A stretch of 64,000 nt of DNA from contig OX463778.1 of NCBI GenBank assembly GCA_949825025.1, positions 11,932,171 to 11,996,170 on the forward strand, given 5' to 3'. The notes beneath the pieces are model-generated. The model saw only the letters and a list, made by a program, of their open reading frames with translations. It had not been told where the DNA came from and searched no databases. Below, piece by piece: positions 48,240 to 60,268 of this stretch. The position numbers and the translations under genes are program-made. Position 1 is the first letter of the stretch; each line of letters begins with the position of its first letter. This DNA is from Siphlonurus alternatus. Taxonomy: Eukaryota; Arthropoda; Insecta; Ephemeroptera; Siphlonuridae.

Positions 48240-48877
48240 CAGGGACCGGATGCACGCGTTTTTTTCGTGCATCCGAGATGCGCATCCGGATGCAAATTAA
48301 TTTTTCGTGCATCCATGGATGCGCATCCGGATGCAAATTTATTTTTCATGCATCTGGGATGCGCATCCGGATGCAAATTTATTTTCTATGCATCTGGGAT
48401 GCGCATCCGGATGCATTAATTTTTTCCCGTGCATCCGGGATGCACGGATGCGGATGCAAGCCCATTTTTGCGCATCCGTGTGCATCTTGCACCTGCATCC
48501 GATCTTTGGTTTTTATAATACACTTTGTTTCTTGCAATTTTAAACGACAAGTGGCAAATAAATGTTAAAAAAATGTCTCGTGTTAAAGATTTATTTAGAG
48601 GCTATTAGCAAAAAACATGATAAAAAAAGAGAAAAAAAAAGTGTTAAATGGATGCAAATTTATTTTTCGTGCATCCGTGGATGCGCATCCGGATGCAAAT
48701 TTATTTTTCATGCATCTGGGATGCGCATCCGGATGCATTCATTTTTTCCCGTGCATCTGGGATGCGCATCCGGATGCATTCATTTTTCCCTGTGCATCTG
48801 GGATGCACGGATGCGGATGCAAGCCCATTTTTGCGCATCCGTGTGCATCTTGCATCCGCATCCGCATCCGATCCCTG
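48240..48877. mobile_element. hAT-like MITE built from GATGCGCATCC repeats
   Basis: A 638-bp element with an exact 8-bp target duplication TTATATAC (48232-48239 and 48878-48885). Termini are CAGGGACCGGATGC and GCATCCGATCCCTG. The interior is two arrays of a ~50-bp GATGCGCATCCGGATGCA-containing repeat (48241-48495, 48645-48877) separated by AT-rich sequence. CAGGG ends and 8-bp duplication are hAT hallmarks. There is no transposase. Confidence 0.92.
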
Positions 48878-48997
48878 TTATATACTAATAAGGTCTTTGC
48901 CTTTTTCTTTTTCAACTGACAGTCTTTGAAAAACTTTAAATAACTCTGAATTGTAGCCCTGGATATATTGTTGTAAATATATTAACCTCTCCTTTAA

Positions 48998-49344
48998 GGG
49001 TAAGGTAACGCCACCAATGTTAAAAAAAATCCCTCACACAAAAATTCTGAAAAAAATTTAAAATGTTCTCCTCTACACCCCCTATCAGTAGCTAAAATAT
49101 CAGGTGTACAAATTCGATCTAGTTTTTGAGTTATAAATTTTTAAAGTTGACTACTTTAACATGGAGAAATGAAACTTCCATGTTAAATTAGTCAACTTTA
49201 AAAATTCATTACTCAAAAACTAGATCGAATTTGTACACCTGATATTTTAGCTACTGATAGGGGGTGTAGAGGAGAACATTTTAAATTTTTTTCAGAATTT
49301 TTGTGTGGGGGATTTTTTTTAACATTGGTGGCGTTACCTTACCC
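48998..49344. mobile_element. TTAA-flanked foldback, family T
   Basis: 347 bp; TTAA at 48994-48997 and 49345-49348; the same GGGTAAGGTAACGCCACC ends as 26591-26918. The stem is nearly complete, with an AGAAATGAAACTT-like loop. Confidence 0.93.
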
Positions 49345-49980
49345 TTAAGAATAAAATAAATGGAAAATTCTTTTTGAATTGCTGGAAAAGCCACCAACCG
49401 CACAATTTCAAATTTCAATGTATATAATACATATATTTTTAAGAAACAAAAACTATTTTTCTTCTGTGTTTTTTGTTTGTTTGTTTTGTTTTGTTTTTTT
49501 TTTTTTGTTTTTTTTTTTCTGTTTTACTAGGGGGGGGGGGGCATGCAACCAACCAAGGGGTACGTGTGGGGTGGATTTAATACAAACTTGTGATTTTTGT
49601 TTATATCCCAAATTATAGACACCCGGGTGTGTCTGCATGAATGATCATGGCAATTATGTAATATATTTTTTATTTTAATTAAACCCTATTGGGTACTTCT
49701 ATTTACTAATTACGTAATATATTATAATATATAGTGATGTTCACATGCAGTACATGATTCGTGGGATTTGGCAGTGCATTCAAATTCATGAAGTCAGTTT
49801 TTTTATAACAATTAAACTCTGCTATATAGTTCTGTATAATAAATATATATTATATTACTGTGATAGTTAATAATGTTAATATAATTGCATTTATAAAAAA
49901 AGGCAGGATCTGCCAACAACACAGTTTAATTACGTTTCAAGATTATTTGTGATGCCAGTAATAAAATTGTTTTTCTTTTT

Positions 49981-49983
49981 CAG
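49981..49983 (+). promoter_or_regulatory. Splice acceptor in Vasa 5' UTR
   Basis: A pyrimidine tract TGTTTTTCTTTTTCAG ends 14 bp before the Vasa ATG. It predicts an upstream non-coding exon (or a trans-spliced leader site) that I could not locate in 49345-49980, which is AT-rich with T- and G-runs near 49500-49540. Confidence 0.6.
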
Positions 49984-49997
49984 GCTTGAATTCTATA

Positions 49998-52900
49998 ATG
50001 TCGTCATATGATGATGAATGGGACGAGGGTGGTTCCAAAATAGGCGTAAGTTCTCTAATTACTGTGATAAAATTCTTAAAGGGTATATTTCGGGCATCCA
50101 ATTAAAAATTCACCAAGTCTAAATATAGTATGTGCTATAGTAGAACCATCATATATCATTATAGAGTTTATAATAAACATTTCCGCTATTTTTATTATAT
50201 CCACTCTCAGTGCAGCTGCAACTTCACACACAGCTAATTCCATGCAGACATGACTATATAGTGATTTACATGCAGACCTCACAGCCACGCAGCCAAAGCG
50301 TTGGCATTGAGTTGTGACGTCTGCAATACTTTTTGTACCACCACTTTTGAAACAGCTGCGCACTTGTTGAATTTAAATTTTTTTGTGAATGTTGCAATGT
50401 GGTTATATATAAATTATAAACTAGCTCTTTGACAATTTAACAAACACCTAGCTAGCTATATTATAGCTATACTGATAAATTGAGGCCTGCTTTGCATTGA
50501 AAGCATATTATATTATAATTAAAGTGTGTAAATTAAATGCATTGTTATATTTTCAGGGCTGGGGAGGTACGAGTAACAACCCTCGAGGAGGAGGAGGATG
50601 CTCGTCTGACGATTGGAATGATAATCCCAAGTCTGGAGGCGGGGGCTTCGGAGGTGGCTTTGGGGGAGGGTTTGGAGGGTCACGAGACAGTGAAAATAGT
50701 GGTGGTTTCCGGGGAGGCCGAGGAGGAGGGCGCGGAGGACGAGGGGGGCGTGATGAGAACAGGAGTGGGGGATTTGGCGGAGGCTTCGGAGGAAGTCGTC
50801 GAAACGAGGATGACAACAACGAAGAAAGTGGTTTCAAAGGCGGAAGGGGAGGGGGGCGCGGAGGAAGGGGAGGGTTTAGAGACAACGAGAGGGGAGGGAG
50901 AGGAGGGTTTGGCGGGGCGGGATTTGGAGGTTATAGTCGTCACAACGATGATGACGAAAATGAAGGAGGATTTAGAGGAGGAAGGGGAGGTAGAGGGCGC
51001 CATGACGATGCATCCCGTAGTGGTCGAGGTTTTGGCAGGACCTCGGACAACAATAAAGGAGGTGAGATTTTTTTAGCAGTGGACCAGTGAGCAGCCTTGT
51101 GAGACGCAAGTACTATTTCAGGAGAGGAAGATCCAAAACCATTGGAGCGCTATATCCCTCCAGAGGCTTCGACGGATGAGAAAGAGATATTTGGTTCCGG
51201 AATTACTTCTGGAATTAACTTTAACAAGTACGACAAAATTGATGTCAAGGTATGTTGTCGAGCAATGTGAGAATGATGGGACGAGAATGTTATTTATGTT
51301 TGCGATGATTTTTATTTTAATTACTGTTAGGTAACTGGTGAGAAAGCCCCAAACCCCATCTCTAACTTTGAGGATGGCAACCTTCGCCCCATCCTAGTGG
51401 AGAATGTCAAGAAATGTGGCTATCAGAAGCCGACACCTGTCCAGAAGAGTGCTATTCCAATTGTGATGAGTGGTCGTGATCTCATGGCATGCGCCCAGAC
51501 TGGCTCTGGCAAGACGGTAATATTCACAAGTCTTAATTTATTGCAAATTTCATGCAATAAATAATAAATGGTCCTTTACAATATCAACTGCTCACACATG
51601 ATCAAAGAAATTGCATGACTTGAAATCATATAGTTTTGGAATTGCATATATTTTACCAGTACTCGGATCCTGCAATTAATTAAGGAACATAATAAATTAT
51701 ATAAGTATTTAATAATTATATAATAATTTAAGGGTAAGGTAACGCCACCAATGTTAAAAAAAATCCCTCTCACAAAAATTCTGAAAAAAATTTAAAATGT
51801 TCTCCTCTATACCCCCTATCAGTACCTAAAATATCAGGTATACAAATACGATCTAGTTTTTGAGTTATAAATTTTTAAAGTTGATTACTTTAACATGGAG
51901 AAATGAAACTCCCATGTTAAATTGGTCAACTTTAAAAATTCATAACTCAAAAACTAGATCGTATTTGTGTACCTGATATTTTAGCTACTGATAAGGGGTG
52001 TAGAGGAGAACATTTTAAATTTTTTTCAGAATTTTTGTGAGAGGGATTTTTTTTAACATTGGTGGCGTTACCTTACCCTTAATGCTTATCAACCAATTAA
52101 TATTGAATAAGCATGCAAGTTGTTCGGTGTGCTTATATATAACAGTTGCCAAATTTTATCATTTAAAATTTATAAAAAGCTAATGGGTAATGGCTGCTAT
52201 ATATATAGCTATAATATAGCTATGCATTAATTGATGTGTTGAAATTTATTGTACTTTAGAATAAAACAGCTACTGTATTTGATTTAATGTAATTCTCTAA
52301 AAGATGTCGATATAGAGACCAACATTAATTTGATCATCAGCAAAATAAAATAAAATAAAAAAATAAAATAAATAATTTTATTTATTGCAATAAAATTAGT
52401 GCTTTGAAATATTTTTGCTGCAATTAAAAATTAAACTATATTAGAGAGTTTGGTTGTGCTAAAAAACTGAGTAAATTAATTAGGCTCAATTTTTCGAGTT
52501 CCACTTACTGATATGGTTATAGACGCTCTCCCATATGTGATATGCATGCTTATGACGATGATATTGGTTTCCTAAGCTTAACGTAATAAAAGGCCATATT
52601 ATATTATAGTTTTCTGGTGGCCCGGGAATTAAAAAGTATATCTGATGGCTAGGAAATTTTAGTAGGAAAAGTGACATTTTTTGTTGTGTACAGGCTGCCT
52701 TCCTACTGCCAATCCTGCACTCTCTGATGGCAGAGCCTCGTGAGCCTGTTGTGACCCCAGAAGGGGCCTGCCTGCCCCAGTGCATTATTCTCTCCCCCAC
52801 TCGAGAGCTGACCTCACAGATTTGGCAAGAGGCCCGCAAGTTTGCCATGAACTCTATCATCAAGTGCTGTGTTGTGTACGGAGGAACCTCCACCTATCAT

Positions 52901-55900
52901 CAGACACAGTTTATCATGGTGAGTTTTCATGCAGTCACAGCTATAATATATACTAAAATTTTTATATGGGACATGTTGAGTCAAATTTGATTTTTGTGTG
53001 TTAATTGATAGCGAGGCTGCCACTTGTTGGTCGCCACCCCTGGCCGCATGCACGACCTGGTAGAACGTGGCCGCCTCTCGTTTGACGACGTTCGGTTTGT
53101 GGTGCTGGACGAGGCTGACCGAATGCTGGACATGGGCTTCATGTCTGCGATTGAGAAGATGATGAGCCACTCGTCCATGCAACCCACTGTGAGTATATGC
53201 TGCGGCAGTTGGCTTGGATTATTTTATTTCTCAATATATACAGTATTTTAGGGACACAGTATATAGCTTCACTTGATTTTATAAATTAATAAATTCATTC
53301 ACTCTCCCCCTCCTCCTCCTCCTCCTCCTCCTCCTCTTTTTTTTTTTTTTTTTTTTTTTTTCTCTTTCTTTTCTTTTGTGTTGATTTTTTTTTATTATAT
53401 AATTGGCCAAAATAAATAATATGACATGCACTCATATCAGCTTGAGTGAAAGAGGACTTTGATTAAATTTTCATGCTTAAATAATGTGTCCTCTTGCATA
53501 CACAATTTTGCCATATGTTTTCATGCAGCAGAATGATCCTAATAGTGCTAACATTTCTCTTTGCAGGGCCACCGGCAGACCCTCATGTTCTCAGCAACTT
53601 TCCCTAATGACATCCAGCGTCTTGCAGGAAAGTTTCTGTGTGACTACCTTTTCCTCACTGTGGGTATCGTGGGAGGAGCCTGCAGTGATGTAGAGCAGAA
53701 CCTTTACCAAGTGGGCAAGTTCGAGAAGAGGAAGCACCTCACTGACCTTTTGACCAAGGACTGTAAGTATCTGCGCTCCGCACGCTATAGCTGGTGTCAA
53801 AAGTTTTCACCCCCTTGTTCCTTCTGGACAGCTGATAGAAAGGTGCTGGTGTTCGTGGAGACAAAGCGCAGTGCCGACTTCATTGCAGCCTTCCTCTCTG
53901 AGAACGGTTTCCCCACGACGAGCATCCACGGGGACCGTCTGCAAAGAGAGCGTGAGGAGGCCTTGGTGGAATTCAGGCAAGGAAGGAGACGCGTGCTTGT
54001 AGCCACTGCCGTTGCTGCTCGCGGTCTGGGTATGTGCTTCAATTATAAATTTTCAGTTACCAAATGATTTAAGCTCTCTACGTGTAGATATATTATATGC
54101 CTTACATTTAAGACACTTGTTTACTTCTGTGTATGTTATGTCTACAAATAAAAAGATGAAATTAATCAAAATATAGTTGAAAAAAAAAATACTGAAAAGA
54201 AATTAATAAGGGTTATGAAAGAGCAAGGCTAATATATTAGTTCAGTGCATAATTTTATTTCTCTAAATAATGAAACAGTAAGCTAGCTAGGTCATGTAAA
54301 ATTATATATAATTTTACTTACATGAACTAGCTAGATTGCTGTTTCATTATTTAGAGAAATAAATCTATATATTATTATTAAATCTATATGCGCTGAACTA
54401 ATATGCCTTGCTCTCTCATAACCCTTATTAATTTCTTTTCACAGTCCTCTTTCTTTTTCTTTTTTTCTTTTTCCTTTTTTTTTTTTTTTTTTTTTTTTTT
54501 TTCTTGTTTTTTTCTTTCTTTTTTTTTTCCCCCCCCCAACTATATTTTGATTAATTTCATCTTTTTATTATAGTTATAACATTACATACACAGAAGAAAA
54601 TAAGTGTCTTAAATGTAAAGCATATATTATATGTAATAATGTTCAGAAATGTATGTACGTACAAACGATAAACATATATGATAATGACTTTCATGTAAAG
54701 AAATTATTATATGAGAATCATTAATTTTAAGGAACTATTATCAGGTCCGATCATCTTCTGTATGTAGCGAAATACTTGTAACTCATCCGAATTGATCCGC
54801 GTTATCATGAAAAGCTTTCTGCAGCCTCCGTCAGATGGCGTGTCGATCAAGTTTGGTCGATTTGCGCTTTTCGTTTCTCAATTGCTACACTAGAATAAAA
54901 TGGCTACCGCTTCCGGTTTTATTATATTTTTTTTTTTTGCTTACTAATATATGATTAATTATGAAAGAACACAGAGAAAACGGGTTTATAAATTGTATTT
55001 AAGAAATTTTACATCAAAATAAAATATACATGCAGTTGTCACAAAAAGGTCCCTAGACCTTGTCTCTTTGGCACGCCAATCCAATGGGTGGGGTGGGTAC
55101 AGCGTCCAGCTTTGCCAGCTGCAGCTTGGGCTTGTTTTCTGCTGCAACACGAAAATTATAGCTATAAACATGTATATATAGGAAATTATAATATCATTAG
55201 GATACACAGAATGAACATATAGTATAACAAAAAATTGTATCTTGAACAAAAGCGATGAAAACGGGGTAAAAACAATGCCTAATGTTCCCGATCACGTACT
55301 AACCTTCAGTTCAGTCGTTCATATCAGGATGGCTGCATCTCTTTTCTCAGTTATATTGTGGTGATACAGTTCTTGTATTTGCAATAGAGGCTTGTAGATA
55401 TTACACAAACATTTATAACTCTTCAAATCATGAAATATAAGACATAATCGAGCCGATGGTGAACGCCGAGCCGCCGCTGCCGCCATGTTGTCATACTGGC
55501 AAATGGCGAGACTGGCGAGAGATTCTTTGAAAAATAAGTTAATTGAGTTTATTAATTTTAAACACATTTTTATGATTGATTATACTAAATTAAAACATTT
55601 AAAACATTAAGAAACAAAGATAATTATTATATAATAAAAAAAGTGGGAGATCTAATTTCTGAAGCGCAGGGATAGGGTCCGAAGCGTCCGCTAGAGGGCC
55701 AAAATACAAAACTTTGAGCCGCTCGGAAAGATGCATCGACCTGCTATTATATACTTGGCAAGAACAATTTCAAAATTAAGCTTTTGATGTGTTGGAACAT
55801 ATATGCATTATATAATAATATAATTGTTCCTTTTGCTATATATTATTATTATATAGAGTGCTTGCTCATCTAGCTTTACCTGTAGACCCTGTAGTATATT

Positions 55901-56692
55901 ATATTATTTATATCATTTCAACAACTCATTAAAAATGTATGTTTTCCAAATAAATTATCACAAAAATATTATTAATTAATTGACTCTTAATTTTCAGATA
56001 TCAAGGACGTTGAGCATGTGGTGAACTTTGATCTCCCTAAGAGTATTGACGAGTACGTTCACCGCATTGGTCGCACTGGTCGTGTAGGTAACCGAGGTAC
56101 CGCCACAAGCTACTACGACTCTGAGCAGGACAAGGACCTGGCCACAGACCTACTCAAGATTCTCATTCAGGTAGGTTAACACCCTAACACCCACCTGAGG
56201 GTTATTTGCTGACGGAGTTTTGTGGCAGGCGGAGCAGAACGTGCCTGAGTGGCTGCAGCAGGAGGCCGCAGGAGGGAGCTTGTCGTCCTTCTCCCGGCCC
56301 GGCTTTGGAGGCAGTGACGTGCGCAAGGTGAGGTCCCACAAAAATTATAGTTACATTGATGGTCGTAAGTTGCAGCCACCTATCCGAGAATAATCTGAGG
56401 ATTGTCCGTGGATTATTTACTAATTAACATTAAATTTCTCGGATAATTCTCCGATTTTTCTAAGATAGGTTGGCTGCAACTTACGGCCATAAGATACCAT
56501 TGCTTAGATCAAATTAAGCCATCTTTTGACATAATCATAAGAAATCAGTTTAAATTTTTAAACATTTTGGATACAATAAATTTCCAGTGTTTTTTGTAAT
56601 TAATGATGTTTCTGTGATTTCAGTTTGGTGGTGGCGGAGAGAGCTATGGTGCCTCGGCCCCTAAGAGTGTGGAGCCAGAAGAAGAGTGGTGA
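49998..56692 (+). CDS. DDX4: Vasa / DDX4 DEAD-box RNA helicase
   Basis: The protein has 667 residues in 11 exons: 49998-50045, 50557-51061, 51122-51249, 51331-51516, 52694-52918, 53012-53188, 53567-53762, 53832-54029, 55998-56170, 56229-56327 and 56624-56692. All introns are GT-AG and in phase. It is an ATP-dependent RNA helicase of germ and stem cells, used in germ-granule RNA control and the piRNA pathway. Residues 17-184 are Gly-rich with FGG and RGG repeats. SGINFNKYD precedes the core. Motifs: [10 protein letters not shown] (257-265), I AQTGSGKT (282-289), Ia PTREL (324-328), TPGR (373-376), DEAD (397-400), SAT (432-434), ARGLD (to 555), HRIGRTGR (576-583). [10 protein letters not shown] and the acidic Trp-ending C-terminus EPEEEW favour Vasa over the sister DDX3/PL10. 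It has no CCHC zinc knuckles. Intron 8 (2 kb) holds a foldback; intron 9 is only 58 bp. Confidence 0.96.
51732..52078. mobile_element. TTAA-flanked foldback, family T, in Vasa intron 4
   Basis: 347 bp with TTAA at 51728-51731 and 52079-52082. It is nearly identical to 57991-58337, so both moved recently. In the Vasa pre-mRNA it would fold into a stem of about 165 bp. Confidence 0.93.
53306..53362 (+). repeat. (TCC)n and poly(T) tract in Vasa intron 6
   Basis: CTCCCCCTCCTCCTCCTCC followed by about 22 T. It is a pyrimidine-rich microsatellite. Confidence 0.9.
54096..54625. repeat. 530-bp palindrome in Vasa intron 8
   Basis: ATATGCCTTACATTTAAGACAC ... GTGTCTTAAATGTAAAGCATAT with arms including AATAAGGGTTATGAAAGAGC and TGAAACAGTAAGCTAGCTAG. 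The right arm has gained a T/C-rich tract (54445-54540). It is younger than most, with a centre near 54315. Confidence 0.88.
55040..55505 (-). other. Possible small nested gene in Vasa intron 8
   Basis: On the minus strand a GC-rich start context (ACAACATGGCG at about 55485) opens [21 protein letters not shown] good acceptor (TTTTCGTGTTGCAG, near 55142) precedes a GC-rich stretch with the open frame [20 protein letters not shown], ending at a TAG near 55053. Joining them needs a donor inside the first ORF (TTTGT|GTAATA). I do not recognise the product, and GC content is the main reason for listing it. Confidence 0.25.
56359..56490. repeat. Palindrome in Vasa intron 10
   Basis: ATGGTCGTAAGTTGCAGCCA ... 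TGGCTGCAACTTACGGCCAT, with TTATCCGAGA-type inner pairing around AATTAACATT. It occupies almost half of the intron. Confidence 0.9.
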
Positions 56693-56840
56693 ACATTGTC
56701 ATCGGCCACAACTGACCATGATACAAATGAATACAATACCTTAATTTGTTCAATATGTTGAATTATACTCAAGACTTATTTTAGTTTTATGCATGACCAA
56801 AGATTTTTTTGGTCTCACCATTATAGCTTTTAAATTAATT

Positions 56841-56846
56841 AATAAA
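56841..56846 (+). promoter_or_regulatory. Vasa poly(A) signal
   Basis: AATAAA 149 bp after the Vasa stop; a second AATAAA is at 56873-56878. 56880-57180 beyond is AT-rich and empty. Confidence 0.65.
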
Positions 56847-57183
56847 CTCAATTTAATGAAATTTAAATATAAAATAAATATATATTATAGTAATATAATT
56901 TTATACAATTGATATTATAAGTGGCCCTTATTTTATTTTTATAATAAGTGCAAAAAGCATTGCAGAAATTGTGCTGATTGCTAGCTGTTCTCAGAATTAA
57001 GGCATATCTAAATTTATAATAAGGCCGCTTCCTTAATTATCTGGAAATTATTTTGTCACCATTCCTTTTATCAGTATATAAAATTCCTATGTACATTTCA
57101 GCTATAATTAAGTGAGAAATTTTGATGGTTTCACTCTTTAATATTGACTGATATATGTTATACGTGTATAGCTTATAAATTAA

Positions 57184-57573
57184 GGGTAAGATAACACGAA
57201 CAATCGATTGTTGTAGTCCCATTTGATTAACATGTAAACCTTAGCAATTAACCTCAAAATAATTCTGAATTTTTTTTTGAGAGACAGTTCTTGGCATTAA
57301 AAAAATATGGAGAATATTTCAAAACAATCGGACGATACAATTTTTTTTAAATGAATTTTTTAAATTTTCAGTATAGGGCTTTCCCATGGAGACCGAAACT
57401 AAAAAATTAATTTAAAGAAATTGGATCGTCTGATTGTTTTGAAATTCTTTCCAAATGTTTTTGGTGCCAAGAACTGTCTCTCAAAAAAAATTCAGAATTA
57501 TTATGAGGTTGCTAAGGTTTACATGTTAATCAAATGGGACTATCAACAATCGATTGTTCGTGTTATCTTACCC
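57184..57573. mobile_element. TTAA-type foldback, divergent subfamily
   Basis: GGGTAAGATAACACGAACAATCGATTG ... CAATCGATTGTTCGTGTTATCTTACCC. TTAA is at the left (57180-57183); the right flank reads TTTA, probably a mutated copy. It is 390 bp; the ends resemble family T but the core differs. Confidence 0.85.
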
Positions 57574-57828
57574 TTTAGGTAAATGCACCTTACAGTGTTT
57601 TGTCATATTAATTATTGTATGTAGATCATATAATAAACTGTGATCAAATCATTTTATAATCTCTTTGTTCGCTGCAGTGGAGAGGTTAATGAAAATAGTC
57701 TATGACGTTTTGCAGAAAGTATAGCTATTGGATGATATAGAATTTTTTTCAATATAATATAACACTGTTCACTCTGCTTTGGAAAAAATATTAGTAACAA
57801 ATTTGAGTGTGGCAGCAAGTTTATTTAT

Positions 57829-58570
57829 GATTATGAAAGCTAGTACAACTAAAATGTTAATTCTCTATATAGCTATTATCCCCTATTATATATAGTAGTT
57901 AAAATATCAGGTAAAATAATTACAAATTCGATCTAGTTTTTATGATTTTTATTAAGTTTATCTACTAAAATTTAATATGCATGTAATTAAGGGTAAGGTA
58001 ACGCCACCAATGTTAAAAAAAATCCCTCTCACAAAAATTCTGAAAAAAATTTAAAATGTTCTCCTCTATACCCCCTATCAGTACCTAAAATATCAGGTAT
58101 ACAAATACGATCTAGTTTTTGAGTTATAAATTTTTAAAGTTGACTACTTTAACATGGAGAAATGAAACTCCCATGTTAAATTGGTCAACTTTAAAAATTC
58201 ATAACTCAAAAACTAGATCGTATTTGTATACCTGATATTTTAGGTACTGATAGGGGGTATAGAGGAGAACATTTTAAATTTTTTCCAGAATTTTTGTGAG
58301 AGGGATTTTTTTTAACATTGGTGGTGTTACCTTACCCTTAAGAGCTAGGTTATAAATAAGCAGCTAGGTAACATATGCCAAATGTTACGAAAAATTCCCA
58401 CATGGAGATTATGAAAGCTAGTACAACTAAAATGTTAATTCTCTATAGCTATCATATCTATTATATCCCCTATTAGTAGTTAAAATATCAGGTATAATAA
58501 TTACAAATTCGATCTAGTTTTTATGATTTTTATTATAAAGTTAATTGACTAAAATTTAATATGTAATTAA
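57829..58570 (+). repeat. Direct duplication flanking a family T element
   Basis: 57829-57986 and 58407-58570 are diverged direct repeats (GATTATGAAAGCTAGTACAACTAAAATG ... AAATTTAATATG). Both contain TTAAAATATCAGGTA and AAATTCGATCTAGTTTTT, so they look like worn arms of the same foldback family. Confidence 0.8.
57991..58337. mobile_element. TTAA-flanked foldback, family T
   Basis: 347 bp; TTAA at 57987-57990 and 58338-58341. It differs from the 51732 copy at only a handful of positions. Confidence 0.93.
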
Positions 58571-59280
58571 GAAACGTAATTACATTAGGGTGACCAGATA
58601 TCTTGATGTCCAAAACGGTACATGCCCCCAAGATAGAGGCCTGAAGGGCCAAAATCCCCGCCGGAGGCGCGATTTTTTTGGGTGCCACGCCCCCTTTTTT
58701 ACTTTTTTTCTTAATGGATTTTCAATTAAATGAATTGTTTTTTTTTTATGAAGCCGTTTTTTCCGAAAAAATTTATTTTATTTGTAAATCCATTAAAGAA
58801 TTTTCGTCATAGATTATACGCAAGTATTTTTTAATTGATACCATAGTTCAGACGAAGTTTGAGTAAAACGCTGTTTTCTGTTCCATAATCCATAAGGCTG
58901 CATGTTAAAGGGCTCAGGAAAACAAACTTTGGGATTTTTTTGCGATGAAGCTATTTGAGATGAAATTTTTTGGTTTTCATTTCTCAATAAAGCAGGGCAG
59001 GTTAAAATATTTGAAGGAAATAAAATAATAAATTATGCAATCGGTCACTCTACTTTAAATAATATAAATAATTGCATTTTTTTATATATACATTTTTCAT
59101 AGAATTAGAAAAAAAGAGATTTATTATAGTCACCATGCAAGAAAACTGTGCCAGTGAGTTGATTTCCTAAAATTAACCTTTTTTCTTGGCCTGGCCACGA
59201 TTCTATTCATGTTGTAAAGTTACATGTAAAATAAAAAGAAACATAAGCAATACAAGAAATTTACTATACTCAAAAAGCAT
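58571..59280. other. Intergenic, no gene seen
   Basis: AT-rich sequence. 58588-58690 (AGGGTGACCAGATATCTTGATG ... GGAGGCGCGATTTTTTTGGG) is GC-richer and may be a worn transposon end, but I cannot prove a partner. Confidence 0.4.
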
Positions 59281-59289
59281 ACCTTCGAA

Positions 59290-59833
59290 CAGGGCCGTCC
59301 CATGCGCACGGTGCATACGTTTAATTTTTTCTGCTCTATTATAGAGTTTTCCGTAAATTAATAGCCACGGCTTAGAAAAGCTGCGCAGAAACGAGTTTTA
59401 AATGTTAGTAGTTTACTGCGCATGGCTCTGCGAAGTGTGCATGATAAAAAAGCTTGAATCCAAATGAAGCTGCGCAAACGCTAGGTGACTAATCTGCGCA
59501 CAGTCAATAGCAACTTTGTATGCTTTATGAACAAAGATACGAACTTCTACCCCAGATTGCTTGCGAATCGCAGTGTTTAAAAATTCTTTTAATACGTTAC
59601 TGCAACCGGTTTGGCTTGTAGTATTGCAAATAAATATCAAATTTGAGATGAGATAAAAAGCAACGTTCTCGCTAATGTTGAACAAAAATTCTGCTCCGGT
59701 AGGGGCCCCTCGTGCAGCAAAACAGCTGTTTTGAGCTCACTAAGTGACGTCATCTTGGGTGTTTTTGGCCAAAATGCGCAGATCAGTCCAAATTCGTAGG
59801 GCTGATGGACCTATCTATTATAGTTGTATCATG
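59290..59833 (-). mobile_element. CAGGG-ended dispersed element, copy 2
   Basis: The reverse-orientation copy of 38708-39271, flanked by the direct repeat ACCTTCGAA (59281-59289 and 59834-59842). That size fits an 8-bp hAT duplication plus one chance base. The minus strand keeps an ORF (59413-59685) with KQSGVEVRIFVHKAYKVAID. Confidence 0.8.
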
Positions 59834-60268
59834 ACCTTCGAAGGATACTTTCCCAAAATACAAAAATTATATTTAAATATTTTAAATTTATTTTTTTTTT
59901 TTTAGTTTCGTTATCAAATTTACCGTCTCCATTCACAATATTTCTAAATGTACGTGCGTGTGTTACTTAAATAATGTAATATATATGTTTGTTTATAAAT
60001 AAATAAAACTTAATATAATGTCACGAGATAAATTATACAAAAAAAAAATGGAGTATAAAAAGCAAGAAATTAATTTGAATTAATACTTTTAATCGAACTG
60101 CAGTTCATTTTGCAAATAGTGTGAACCTTATTTGTTATAGAGTGAAATAGCTGAATTAATTTATAGCATTCAAATAGGGCTTAATAACAGCTAAAATTAC
60201 TTGATTGTATGAATAATATTTGTGGCGTTTTTCCCTCATATTATTTTCCATTTATTTATTTACGTAAT

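Noticed and set aside
48189..48929. Overlapping ORFs encoding MRIRMQI/DAHPDANLF repeats
   Set aside because: Translation of the tandem repeats inside the hAT-like MITE.
50537..51076. 179-codon Glu/Val-rich ORF and Pro-rich antisense ORFs over Vasa exon 2
   Set aside because: Alternative frames of the Gly-rich RGG repeat; they stay open because GGN codons rarely give stops in other frames.
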